From Nocardia aurea (GTDB lineage: Bacteria; Actinomycetota; Actinomycetes; Mycobacteriales; Mycobacteriaceae): a DNA stretch of 64,000 nt. Shown here in pieces: positions 18,039-25,861 of this stretch. Numbering within the stretch: the first letter of the stretch is position 1; each line of letters starts with the position of its first letter. Location of the stretch: NCBI RefSeq assembly GCF_003123685.1, contig NZ_QCYJ01000003.1:1-64000 (forward strand). Direction: 5' to 3'. A program made the position numbers and the translations under genes. Under the pieces are notes generated by a model. That model was not told where the DNA came from and made no database searches. It saw only the letters and a list, made by a program, of their open reading frames with translations.

Positions 18039-18527
18039 GTGGCCGCGACATTGACCGTGTGGAAGTTCTCTCACGCGAACGGAGCCGATGCTGCCGTGGA
18101 CACTTTGGAGGATCTGCAACGGCGCGAACTGATCACCGTCCAGGACGGCGCGGTCGTCAGCTGGCCGCAGGGCGCGACGAAACCCAAGACCCGCCAGCTA
18201 CGCAGCATCACGGGCATGGGCGCGCTCGGTGGCGCGTTCTGGGGACTACTGTTCGGGATACTGTTCTTCGTCCCACTGATCGGAGCCGCGATCGGCGCGG
18301 GCGTGGGCGCGCTGTCGGGATCGCTGGCCGATGTCGGTATCGACGACCGTTTCATCGAAGAGGTACGCGACAAACTCACCCCGAACACCTCGGCGCTGTT
18401 CGTGCTGACCTCCGACGCCACATTGGACCGGATCCACGACGCGTTCCACGGGCAATCCGCCGAACTGGTCACGACCAACCTGTCCCACGAGCAGGAAGCC
18501 GTACTTCGCGACGTGTTCGCCGACTGA
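18039..18527 (+). CDS. DUF1269-domain protein, second copy
   Basis: A 162-residue paralogue of the protein at 12480. It has the N-terminal strand-helix LTVWKFSHANGADAAVDTLE, a Gly/Ala-rich hydrophobic hairpin (GALGGAFWGLLFGILFFVPL, IGAAIGAGVGALSG), and the C-terminal LTPNTSALFVLTSDATLDRI module. The GTG start at 18039 follows GAAGGAGA at normal spacing. A stem-loop directly follows the stop. Expected membrane-associated stress protein; exact role unknown. Confidence 0.88.
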   Translation: MAATLTVWKFSHANGADAAVDTLEDLQRRELITVQDGAVVSWPQGATKPKTRQLRSITGMGALGGAFWGLLFGILFFVPLIGAAIGAGVGALSGSLADVGIDDRFIEEVRDKLTPNTSALFVLTSDATLDRIHDAFHGQSAELVTTNLSHEQEAVLRDVFAD

Positions 18528-18540
18528 CTGTGAGACAGTC
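18526..18540 (+). terminator. Stem-loop after the DUF1269 gene
   Basis: Perfect 6-base arms GACTGT and ACAGTC around a GAG loop, overlapping the TGA stop at 18525-18527. No T-run follows, as is common for actinobacterial terminators. Confidence 0.45.
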
Positions 18541-18936
18541 GCGCCCGGCACCGGCTGTGCAGACGTGCGCCCGTGCCACGCAGCGTGGATTCGGCTGCGG
18601 GGTGAGCGCGATCATCCGTCGTGGTTGCGTGCCGTTCGGAGTCGGGTGGCCCGCAAGAGCCGTTACCTGTACAGCAACCCATCCCGCGCGGACAGTCCTA
18701 CCGTCGCGATGGCCGAGTTCGGAATCCAAGCCCGAGATAGGTCATCGCATCGCGGTCGCCCGCGTCATCACCTCGGCGCGGGCGGTCTTGTCAGCGCCGA
18801 AACAAGCCCGCCGCAACAGTTGACGGCCGGATACCGGCGTAGAGGTCTCGAGTGGCTTACTCTCTGGCCACAGCAGTGGGATCGACCCCGGACGGGTTGC
18901 CGCCGGTTCACGACGAGCGAGGGTGGTGGGACTGCC
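18541..18936. other. Intergenic region before the DHA2 exporter
   Basis: No separate gene seen. The exporter frame is open upstream to 18565, but that part lacks membrane-protein character. Confidence 0.35.
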
Positions 18937-20538
18937 ATGGTCGACGATGCTGTGCCCGAGGGCGCCGATCAATGGTCGGGTAAGCAGCGACTGCTGGCGG
19001 TCCTGCTGGCGATGGCGATGTTCGTCCTGGTCGTCGACACTTCGTTGATGAACGTGTCGATCTCGGCGGTGGTGGGCGACCTCGACACCACCGTCAGCGG
19101 TGTGCAGTCCGCGATCGCGCTCGAGGCGTTGGTGTCAGCGGCCTTCATCCTGATCGGCAGCAAAGTCGGAGACCTGATCGGCCGCAAACGCGCCTACGTG
19201 CTGGGCCTGCTCGGCTACGCGACCGGCGCGGCAGCGATGACGTTCGCGCAGAATCTGACAGCGGTGATCGTGCTGTGGGCGGTGATCGGCGGCATCGGCG
19301 CGTCCCTGCTGTTGCCCGCCATGCAGTCCCTGGTGCACGGCAACTTCCGAGGTGCCGCGCAGCAGAAGGTGTACGCGCTCGTCGGCGCGGCGGCCGCGAT
19401 CGCCGCCGCCGTGGGGCCGCTGCTCGGCGGTTTCGTCACGACCTATCTGTCGTGGCGCGTCGGGTTCGCGCTCGAGGTGGTGATCATCGCGGTCGTTTTG
19501 TCCGGCATCGGGCTTGTCCGCGACGTGCCGTACACGGGGGCGAGAGGAGTGGATGCGGGCGGTGCCGTGCTGTCGGTCGTGGGCATGGGTGGCATCGTGC
19601 TGGGAATCCTGGTGTGGCAGGAGGGGGGCGAGGCCGTCGCGGCCTTCCTGGTGGTCGGTGCGGCGGCGTTGATCGGGCTCGCGTACTGGCTGATCCGCCG
19701 CAAACGTCGCGGCGAACCCGCACTGATAGACCCGGACCTGTTCCGGTCCAAGGTATTCCGGCTCGGGGTCACAGGCCAGATGCTCCAGCAGATCGCCTTG
19801 GGTGGCACGATGATCGTGCTGCCGATCTACCTGCAAATGGTGCTCGAGTACAACGCGATGCAGGCGGGACTGTCCCTGGCTCCGCTGTCGCTGAGCATGT
19901 TCGCCGTCGCGGTGCTCGCGGGGAAGAAGGCAGGCTCCCGACGTCCGGCCACGATCATCCGGTGGGGGTTCGTCCTGATCACCCTCGGTATCGCGGTACT
20001 CGTCCCGCTGGTGCCCCGCGCGGAGTTCGGTTGGGCACTGCTGGCGCCGCTCGTCGTCGCCGGCGCGGGCTTGGGTCTGCTCGTCTCGCAACTGAACGAC
20101 TACACGCTCGCGCCGATCTCGGAGGAACGGGTCAGCGAAGCGGCGGGCACCAACTCCGCCGCCGGGTCGTTCGGGCTCTCGTTCGGTCTGGCGTTCGCCG
20201 GCGCTGTCATGCTGGCCACGCTGTCGTTTGCGTTCACCACGTCAGCGCGGTCGAGCGATGTTCTCCCACCTGCCGAGCAGGAACACGTCGCACAGGTTCT
20301 CGAAGACGACGCGCAGGTCATGAGCAACACCGAACTCGAGGCGCTGCTCGCCGGTCAGCCCCCCGTGATCAGTGAGGAGATCGTCCGGATCAACACCGAC
20401 GCACGACCGCCGGCACTCCAGGCGGCGCTGCTCGTGCCGATCCTGGCCGGACTGCTCGGACTGCTCACCTCGTTCCGGATGATTCGCCGACCCGATGCGC
20501 CACCCGCGACACCCGACGTCACACCCGGGTTGCTGTGA
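18937..20538 (+). CDS. MFS transporter, DHA2 family (14 helices)
   Basis: A 533-residue drug exporter type protein. Helix 1 has VLVVDTSLMNVSISAVVGDL, the D-x3-N-x-A motif D1 variant of 14-helix exporters. Motif A is GSKVGDLIGRKRAYVLGLLG, and motif C-like GPLLGGFVTTYLSWR follows helix 5. The central extra helices (GGIVLGILVWQEGGE, AALIGLAYWLIRR) and the long loop near the end (residues about 440-500, rich in acidic residues) fit DHA2. ATG 18937 is chosen because the hydrophobic N-terminus starts soon after it and GAGGGTGGTGGG precedes it. Predicted proton-driven export of small toxic compounds. A stand-alone gene without a visible local repressor. Confidence 0.9.
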   Translation: MVDDAVPEGADQWSGKQRLLAVLLAMAMFVLVVDTSLMNVSISAVVGDLDTTVSGVQSAIALEALVSAAFILIGSKVGDLIGRKRAYVLGLLGYATGAAAMTFAQNLTAVIVLWAVIGGIGASLLLPAMQSLVHGNFRGAAQQKVYALVGAAAAIAAAVGPLLGGFVTTYLSWRVGFALEVVIIAVVLSGIGLVRDVPYTGARGVDAGGAVLSVVGMGGIVLGILVWQEGGEAVAAFLVVGAAALIGLAYWLIRRKRRGEPALIDPDLFRSKVFRLGVTGQMLQQIALGGTMIVLPIYLQMVLEYNAMQAGLSLAPLSLSMFAVAVLAGKKAGSRRPATIIRWGFVLITLGIAVLVPLVPRAEFGWALLAPLVVAGAGLGLLVSQLNDYTLAPISEERVSEAAGTNSAAGSFGLSFGLAFAGAVMLATLSFAFTTSARSSDVLPPAEQEHVAQVLEDDAQVMSNTELEALLAGQPPVISEEIVRINTDARPPALQAALLVPILAGLLGLLTSFRMIRRPDAPPATPDVTPGLL

Positions 20539-21160
20539 CATCCCCGACATTCCGACGCCGACCCAACATGACGGATCACCCCCGGATGCTTCACCCGCTC
20601 AGGCGCTCGGCGCGCACCTCGCGAAACAGGCGTGTCCGCTTCGTGTCGGCGGCGGATGAAATCCGCTGCCCGGAGCCGGGCCAACTCAGCGGTTGGATGC
20701 CCAGCAGAAATGACCCGACCTGTGGCCACGGACGCTGGTGGGGCATCCCGCGGGCACCAGACTCAGACCGACGCCGTCCTCGACGAGCGAGGCTTGCCCT
20801 GCTGGTGACAGTGCTGGGGACACGCGAAACGAGCGCGTGTGATCTTCACTGCTGAAGCATCGCGTTAGATTGGGCTCGTCATGGCGAAGCATCCAGCATC
20901 GGCTTGGCCGTGACCGGCACAGGAACCCGCCCCGGTACACCCCGCCAGCCGGTGGTGTATCGGCCTCCGATGACGACCCACGCACCGCATCTTGCTCGAG
21001 ATCGAGAACACTCGACTACGGCACGTGTTGGACGGCCTCGACCACGACGAGGTCTACGCCACCATGGTCACTCGACCCCGGCGGCGCAGCATCACCGCCT
21101 ACGAAACCGGCGACACGATCACCGGCGACAACCCTGAATACGATGAGGATCAACGGATCA
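20539..21160. other. Intergenic region with a fragment of a lost gene beside the IS
   Basis: Plus-strand bases about 20,990-21,150 read LEIENTRLRHVLDGLDHDEVY, then RPRRRSITAYETGD, a coherent but unrecognised piece that stops making sense where IS3 sequence begins (about 21,165). The rest holds no gene. Confidence 0.35.
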
Positions 21161-22077
21161 GCGGCACCGAGGTGGACCTCGGCCGGACGGTTCCAGGCGA
21201 TGGCCTCGTGCGGGCGGACGGTGTTGTACTCGATCCGGTAGACGTCGTTGATCTGTTCGAGGAACAGGCGCTCGTATTTCAACGATCCGAACCCACGTTC
21301 GCGTGAACCGTTCTGTCCCGGGCTGCGCACCCGGGTCCGGACGTGCCGCAGCTCAGGGTGAGCGGTGATGAATGCTTCGAACCGGAACGACCGGAACGGG
21401 CCACCGTTGTCGGTCACGACCGTGACTGCCGGCAGAACTCGGCCGTCCGGATCGCGGTTGCAGGCCTGGATCAGCGGCCAGCCGAACATGCGCTCGTAGT
21501 CGGCCAGCGCGAGCTCGATCGCGGCGATCGCGTCGTGCTGGTTCGCCCTCGGCGAGACATGAAAGGGGTGCTCGTATTTCGACCAATAGTCACGGCATCC
21601 AGCGATCCGCCACGTCCCACCCGATATAGTCTCGAACTCGCTGAAATCCAACTGCCACACCTGATTCGGGCCCGTCGGCTCGACAGCGAAGGCAGCCTTA
21701 CGGTGCTGGGCGAGTTGGCGGCGCTCGCGCTGATAGGCCGCCGACAGCAGCAGTCCTTCATCGCGCAGTAGCCGCAACACACTCGCCTGCGACACCCGGT
21801 ATCCCTCGTGACGACACATCGCCCAGACCTTGCGGTGTCCCCACGCCGGATGTCGGAGGGCATGCCGACGCGCAGCCTCGCGCACATTCTGCCGAGCCGG
21901 CCGCGGCCACGTCCCCCTGACCGGTGCACCGGCACGGGCCCGCGCCTGCCGACGCCGCCAGGTCCGCTCGGGCACACCGATCACCTGGCAAAACCTCGTG
22001 GTCGGCATGCCCGCCTCGACGCGGATCACCTCGAGGTCCTCGAAGGGCCCAACCGGCCCTGCGCGGACTTCTTCCAC
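21016..22077 (-). CDS. IS3-family transposase OrfB (DDE), C-terminus altered
   Basis: Integrase-type transposase. It has the HTH_21-like part (YRVSQASVLRLLRDEGLL), then the rve catalytic core with the first Asp in QLDFSEFE, second Asp in VVTDNGGPF, and the Glu region NGSRERGFGSLKYERLF. The ending EAIAWNRPAEVHLGAADP is conserved, but the last 50 residues (LILIVFRVVAGDRVAG onward) come from flanking DNA read antisense. It would normally be made as an OrfAB fusion by frameshifting near 22,050. Confidence 0.8.
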   Translation of the reverse strand: MEEVRAGPVGPFEDLEVIRVEAGMPTTRFCQVIGVPERTWRRRQARARAGAPVRGTWPRPARQNVREAARRHALRHPAWGHRKVWAMCRHEGYRVSQASVLRLLRDEGLLLSAAYQRERRQLAQHRKAAFAVEPTGPNQVWQLDFSEFETISGGTWRIAGCRDYWSKYEHPFHVSPRANQHDAIAAIELALADYERMFGWPLIQACNRDPDGRVLPAVTVVTDNGGPFRSFRFEAFITAHPELRHVRTRVRSPGQNGSRERGFGSLKYERLFLEQINDVYRIEYNTVRPHEAIAWNRPAEVHLGAADPLILIVFRVVAGDRVAGFVGGDAAPPGSSDHGGVDLVVVEAVQHVP

Positions 22078-22343
22078 ACCCGCGCTTGCAATGTCGCTTC
22101 ACCCAATGCCTGGGTCAGATCCGCGATCTCGGCCTCGAGTTGCCCCTCCCGCGTCGAGGGCCCGGACTTCCCCGACGCCAGGCCTGCCCGGCCTGCCTCG
22201 AGGAACTGCCGTTTCCAGTTCCCGACCGACTGCTCGGACACCCTCGCCCGCCGCGCGGCCTCCGCGACAGTCACATCACCGGCCAAGACCGACAACACGA
22301 TCCCGACTTTCTCCTCAGCCGGCACCACCGGCGGTCTCGCCAT
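22026..22343 (-). CDS. IS3-family transposase OrfA
   Basis: A 105-residue helix-turn-helix protein: EEKVGIVLSVLAGDVTVAEA, ARRARVSEQSVGNWKRQFLE, and a C-terminal coiled-coil/leucine-type segment EGQLEAEIADLTQALGEATL. It binds the terminal repeats. Overlaps OrfB by 52 bases. Confidence 0.82.
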   Translation of the reverse strand: MARPPVVPAEEKVGIVLSVLAGDVTVAEAARRARVSEQSVGNWKRQFLEAGRAGLASGKSGPSTREGQLEAEIADLTQALGEATLQARVWKKSAQGRLGPSRTSR

Positions 22344-22687
22344 GAACGATCAGACTCCTCTTCACAGGTCACACCCGCAAGAAACGAGTGCTGCCACAAA
22401 GTCTGACGCGCGACACGGCCCCGAATTGTGCGGTTGAGCAGGTTGGGTCGGTGCAGGGCTCGATCGGAGCGGCAGCCTCAGGCGACGGTGTCGGGTGGGC
22501 CGAGCGGGGCGGTGGCGTGGGCGAGGATCGCACCCGATCCGGGAATCGGTCGGGGTGCCCCGGCGCATTGAGCACGCTGTTCGGTGGAACTGCTCACGTC
22601 GGGCCCGCGTCAAACCGTGCATGGACAACAATGTGTGCCGCAGTGTCATCCAACGTTGGCGTCCGAAGTGCAACGGAGTCACCAGAT

Positions 22688-23896
22688 ATGATCGAGTCGA
22701 CAATTTGGATGGTTTCCCTGGCCAAGGGGATTTCCACACTCGGTAACGTTGCGTTCTCCACCGGTCTGCTGTGGGTGTTCGTGCACGAATACGATGACGT
22801 GCGTACCGCCGGTTTCATGTTGGCCGTTGCTGGTGTCGTTGCGATAGTGCTTGCCCCGGGTGTCGGGGCGCTGCTCGATCGAAGACGCGGGATGTTGCTG
22901 ACACTGGGCGCCGACTACGGGGCGGCCGCGGTTCTTCTGGCGGTAATCCTGTCAGGGCTGGCACATTCGCAGGCCGGCATGTGGATCGCGGTGCTGGCCA
23001 CGTCGATAGGTGGAACCGCCTACGGCCCCGGACTGCAGATGCTGGTGAGCCGAACAGTGCCGAACGAACAGCGTCGGCAGGTCAATGCCAGGATGCATTC
23101 TGCCGTCCGCATCGGGCTGATCCTCGGGCCGATGGCAGGCGGTGGCGTCGTCGCGATATCGGGTCAGGTCGGACTGCTGGTCTTCGACGCGGCAACCTTC
23201 TTGCTATCAGGCATCATCATCACTGTCATCTACTACACACCGAGTGTTCGGGTACACGTGCACGCAGACAGGGGCGGGCAGGGTTTCTCGTTCAAGGACT
23301 CGCTTCAGTTCATGTTCGAGAACAGGATCGTGCGATGGGTACTGCTGGTCGGTGCCGCAGTCAATATGCTGACCTCGGCCTTCGCGATTCTGCTGCCCGT
23401 CCTGGCAGAGCGGATATCGCAGTCCGGGATAGCCTACGGAATCCTCTACTCGGTATACCAGTGCGGCATGCTGTTGGTGGCGATCGTGCTCAGCAGCGAG
23501 CGGACCACCAAATTCGCGGCAGGCGAGGACTCGAAGGTGGTCGCCGGTTCTCTCGCCCTGTTCGCGGCAGGATTCCTCGGCGCGGTCGCGGTTCAGTCGA
23601 TCTGGCTGCTGGGGGTATCGATATTCCTCATCGGAGCAGGACTGAGTGCTACCTCGCTGTTCGCCGACACCAGGCTCATGACGAGCGTCCCGATCGACAT
23701 GCAGGGCCGAGTCTTCTCGGTGTCGGGATCGATACTGGCCAGTCTCCGTCCGGCCGGCAATGCCTTCGGCGGCCTGCTCGTCGGAGTGTCGACGCTGTTG
23801 GTGGGCGTGATCGCCACGGTCGCCGCCGCTTCGTGCGCCGTGGCCATAGCGGTAAGGAAACCGCTGGACACTACACCGCAGGGGGCCGACCGATGA
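22688..23896 (+). CDS. MFS transporter (12-helix type)
   Basis: A 402-residue transporter. It begins directly with a hydrophobic helix (WMVSLAKGISTLGNVAFSTG) and carries a motif-A-like loop GVGALLDRRRGMLLTLGADYG between helices 2 and 3. The centre has a charged loop (DRGGQGFSFKDSLQFMFENR) that resembles DHA3/MefA-type exporters, with the second half beginning VRWVLLVGAAVNMLTSAFAIL. ATG 22688 has GGAG nine bases upstream. It may be a macrolide-type or siderophore exporter; the substrate is not evident. It lies just outside the truncated IS. Confidence 0.85.
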   Translation: MIESTIWMVSLAKGISTLGNVAFSTGLLWVFVHEYDDVRTAGFMLAVAGVVAIVLAPGVGALLDRRRGMLLTLGADYGAAAVLLAVILSGLAHSQAGMWIAVLATSIGGTAYGPGLQMLVSRTVPNEQRRQVNARMHSAVRIGLILGPMAGGGVVAISGQVGLLVFDAATFLLSGIIITVIYYTPSVRVHVHADRGGQGFSFKDSLQFMFENRIVRWVLLVGAAVNMLTSAFAILLPVLAERISQSGIAYGILYSVYQCGMLLVAIVLSSERTTKFAAGEDSKVVAGSLALFAAGFLGAVAVQSIWLLGVSIFLIGAGLSATSLFADTRLMTSVPIDMQGRVFSVSGSILASLRPAGNAFGGLLVGVSTLLVGVIATVAAASCAVAIAVRKPLDTTPQGADR

Positions 23897-24098
23897 GTTC
23901 GAAAGTCACCGGGTCCAGCCCTTCCCAGCCAACTGATGTTCGCAGGAAGACACCGACCGTTCGAACGTGCATCGAGTCCGGCCGATTGTCAGCGGATACT
24001 TCGGCGACCACTCCTTCTGCGGATTCGCGTCGGATATAGGCTGCGAGAACAGGATCAGGTGGGGTGGGTATGCGGACGACTGTTCTGAGCGGTGCCAT
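23871..24098 (-). CDS. Possible small protein antisense to the MFS end
   Basis: A frame beginning MAPLRTVVRIPTPPDPVLAA and ending LDPVTFELIGRPPAV has protein-like composition, but codon bias is only moderate and the last 26 bases lie under the MFS gene. No family. Confidence 0.25.
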   Translation of the reverse strand: MAPLRTVVRIPTPPDPVLAAYIRRESAEGVVAEVSADNRPDSMHVRTVGVFLRTSVGWEGLDPVTFELIGRPPAV

Positions 24099-24507
24099 CG
24101 GTGTGGTTTCGAGCAGGGTGCGGGAAGGCGGTGTACCGCACGTCAACCCGATCCGGGCGAACCGAAGTGTGAACCCATGTCCCAGTCCTGGACGGCAGGA
24201 TCCGATACGCCGTGAAAAGCTCGGATCGCCCTACTGGGTGGCCGCCACCTGCGGTTTGGCTATTGCCTGCGTCATCGAACTATCCATCGTCGCGTTCATC
24301 CTGAGATTACGAGACCCGAACCACCTCCATATGCCCGTCGTTGTCTTCATGGTGCCAACCGGACTCGGGCTGGTCACCGGGGTGGCGTTACGAAGTTCGT
24401 CCGCGACAGCGTTGCGAGGAGGTGGACGGGGCGTACTGACTGCCACGGCGATGATCGCGACTACCGGCTTGCTGATCGGGCTCCTGTACCGCGGAGGGTG
24501 GATCTGA
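24064..24507 (+). CDS. Membrane protein, first gene of a three-gene operon
   Basis: Up to 147 residues. The true start is uncertain because the first 50 residues are not hydrophobic; GTG 24170 is an alternative. Three helices follow: AATCGLAIACVIELSIVAFI, PVVVFMVPTGLGLVTGVAL and LTATAMIATTGLLIGLLY. The stop codon overlaps the next start (TGATG), so translation is coupled. Family unknown. Confidence 0.6.
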   Translation: MGMRTTVLSGAIGVVSSRVREGGVPHVNPIRANRSVNPCPSPGRQDPIRREKLGSPYWVAATCGLAIACVIELSIVAFILRLRDPNHLHMPVVVFMVPTGLGLVTGVALRSSSATALRGGGRGVLTATAMIATTGLLIGLLYRGGWI

Positions 24508-24797
24508 TGGCCGGTACCGGCCGCCGTATACAGCCGCACTCGATCTCGATCGACCGCACGACATTCGACACCGCCACTGTTGTACTGTTCGTCAACATCG
24601 TTCCTGTGCTGGTGATCCCATATCTGTGGATCCTGTACACGGTTGGTATACCCCTGCACGCCTTCGTCGGACTGATACTCCTGTTACGGCCCGGAGCGAG
24701 CGGACTCGCAGGACTCGGTGTCCTCATCGGACTCCTCACCGCGACAACGACCGTCGGAGTCAGCGTCTTGATCTTCAACACGGGGAACCTCCGATGA
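24507..24797 (+). CDS. Membrane protein, second gene of the operon
   Basis: A 96-residue protein with two to three helices (TATVVLFVNIVPVLVIPYLW, HAFVGLILLLRPGASGLAGL, LGVLIGLLTATTTVGVSVLI). The ATG overlaps the previous stop and GGAGGG lies upstream. Its own stop overlaps the lipoprotein start (ATGA). Family unknown. Confidence 0.65.
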   Translation: MAGTGRRIQPHSISIDRTTFDTATVVLFVNIVPVLVIPYLWILYTVGIPLHAFVGLILLLRPGASGLAGLGVLIGLLTATTTVGVSVLIFNTGNLR

Positions 24798-25378
24798 CGC
24801 ATCGAAACAGATGCGTAGATCGCGCCGACCTTCCCGGGCTGCCCAGAAGCCGTGCCATCGGCATCACGATCGTGAGTACTGTGACGCTGCTGGCTGGGTG
24901 CGGCTCGGGCAGTGATCATGGCGACCCGATCTCGGTTCGTGTCGGCGCAGCTGCCATCCCTGTGCATTGGGACCCATGTACCGAGATCGTGGACGATATT
25001 CCCACGCAATTGGGGTTCGATCCCGCGACACGTGAACGTGTCGACTACAACTTCGACGCCGAAAAGAAAACCGGATGCCGCTTCGATCGGACTACCGACA
25101 GCAACCTGAGCCCGGGCCAACTCGGGTGGTTCACGATCTTGGCCATCAACACCACGTTCGAACAGTGGAACCAGCTGCACCCGAAGGCGACGCGAGTACT
25201 GATCGACAGTCGCGAGGCGATACTAATCCCCGAGGGAGACAATACCTGCACGATTGCCATGCCGGGACCCGATGGTTCGGTCAGCGTACGACTGGCCGCC
25301 GCCGTCCGCGCACCGGACTGGAGGCCCTGCGATCAGATCGACCACGCCGCGAAAGTGGTCGCAGCAACCCTGCCGTAG
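24794..25378 (+). CDS. DUF3558-like lipoprotein, third gene of the operon
   Basis: A 194-residue secreted lipoprotein. After a long n-region, a hydrophobic stretch ends in the lipobox LLAGC (Cys about 37). The mature domain has WDPCTEIVDDIPTQLGFDPAT, GCRFDR and a final pair of cysteines (TCTIAM, WRPCDQID), the DUF3558 layout. Coupled to the two membrane genes, which suggests the three act together at the cell envelope. A second DUF3558 gene of this window is at 8059. Confidence 0.82.
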   Translation: MTHRNRCVDRADLPGLPRSRAIGITIVSTVTLLAGCGSGSDHGDPISVRVGAAAIPVHWDPCTEIVDDIPTQLGFDPATRERVDYNFDAEKKTGCRFDRTTDSNLSPGQLGWFTILAINTTFEQWNQLHPKATRVLIDSREAILIPEGDNTCTIAMPGPDGSVSVRLAAAVRAPDWRPCDQIDHAAKVVAATLP

Positions 25379-25861
25379 TCGGGTGCCTCGGTGAGCGGAG
25401 CGGCCGCCTCGCCGATGAGCGTGGTCGATATCTTGCTGACGTGGTTCCGAGCGCACAGGAAGCCCTCGCCCGCGAGGAGTTTCCTGAGCAGGGTCTTGGT
25501 TTGAAGGTGAGCTGAGGTGTGCCCGCGGCGCATCGGGTGAGTTCGAGGATGTGGACGATGCTGGCGCGCTTGGACTTTGCGTACGCGGCCATCCTGCGGT
25601 AGCTCTTCTCGCTCATCCGGTCGTCAAGCGTGCCGATGACGCCAGCGTGCCGCGATCGCGCTGACGGTGACGACGCGAGCTGTGGCCGAGCGCCGCACCG
25701 TGGGCCCGATCTGGGCGTCGAAGGCGCGTTGGTGCCCACGGTCATCTCATGGCCGGACATCTGGCCACCGGTGCCACCTACGGCACGAAGACCATCGTCG
25801 CGCTGGTTGGCGATCCGAGCCGCATACGCCCTGTAGGCGTGCGGTGCATGCCAGGAGCGGG
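25379..25861. other. Intergenic region with decayed coding fragments
   Basis: Minus-strand pieces such as MSEKSYRRMAAYAKSKRASI and TKTLLRKLLAGEGFL lie in two frames and look like one broken gene, but I cannot name a family. No intact gene. Confidence 0.3.

Larger units (their letters stand above)
21016..22398 (-). mobile_element. IS3-family insertion sequence, truncated at its 3' end
   Basis: OrfA (22026-22343) and OrfB (21016-22077) on the minus strand overlap as in IS3 elements. The 5' end probably lies near 22398, where the minus strand begins TGTGGCAGCAC, a plausible IS3 terminus. At the other end, the transposase sequence matches the family through AEVHLGAADP (about 21,165) and then runs into unrelated sequence without a terminal repeat. 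The element has therefore lost its last bases and one inverted repeat and should be immobile. Confidence 0.75.
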
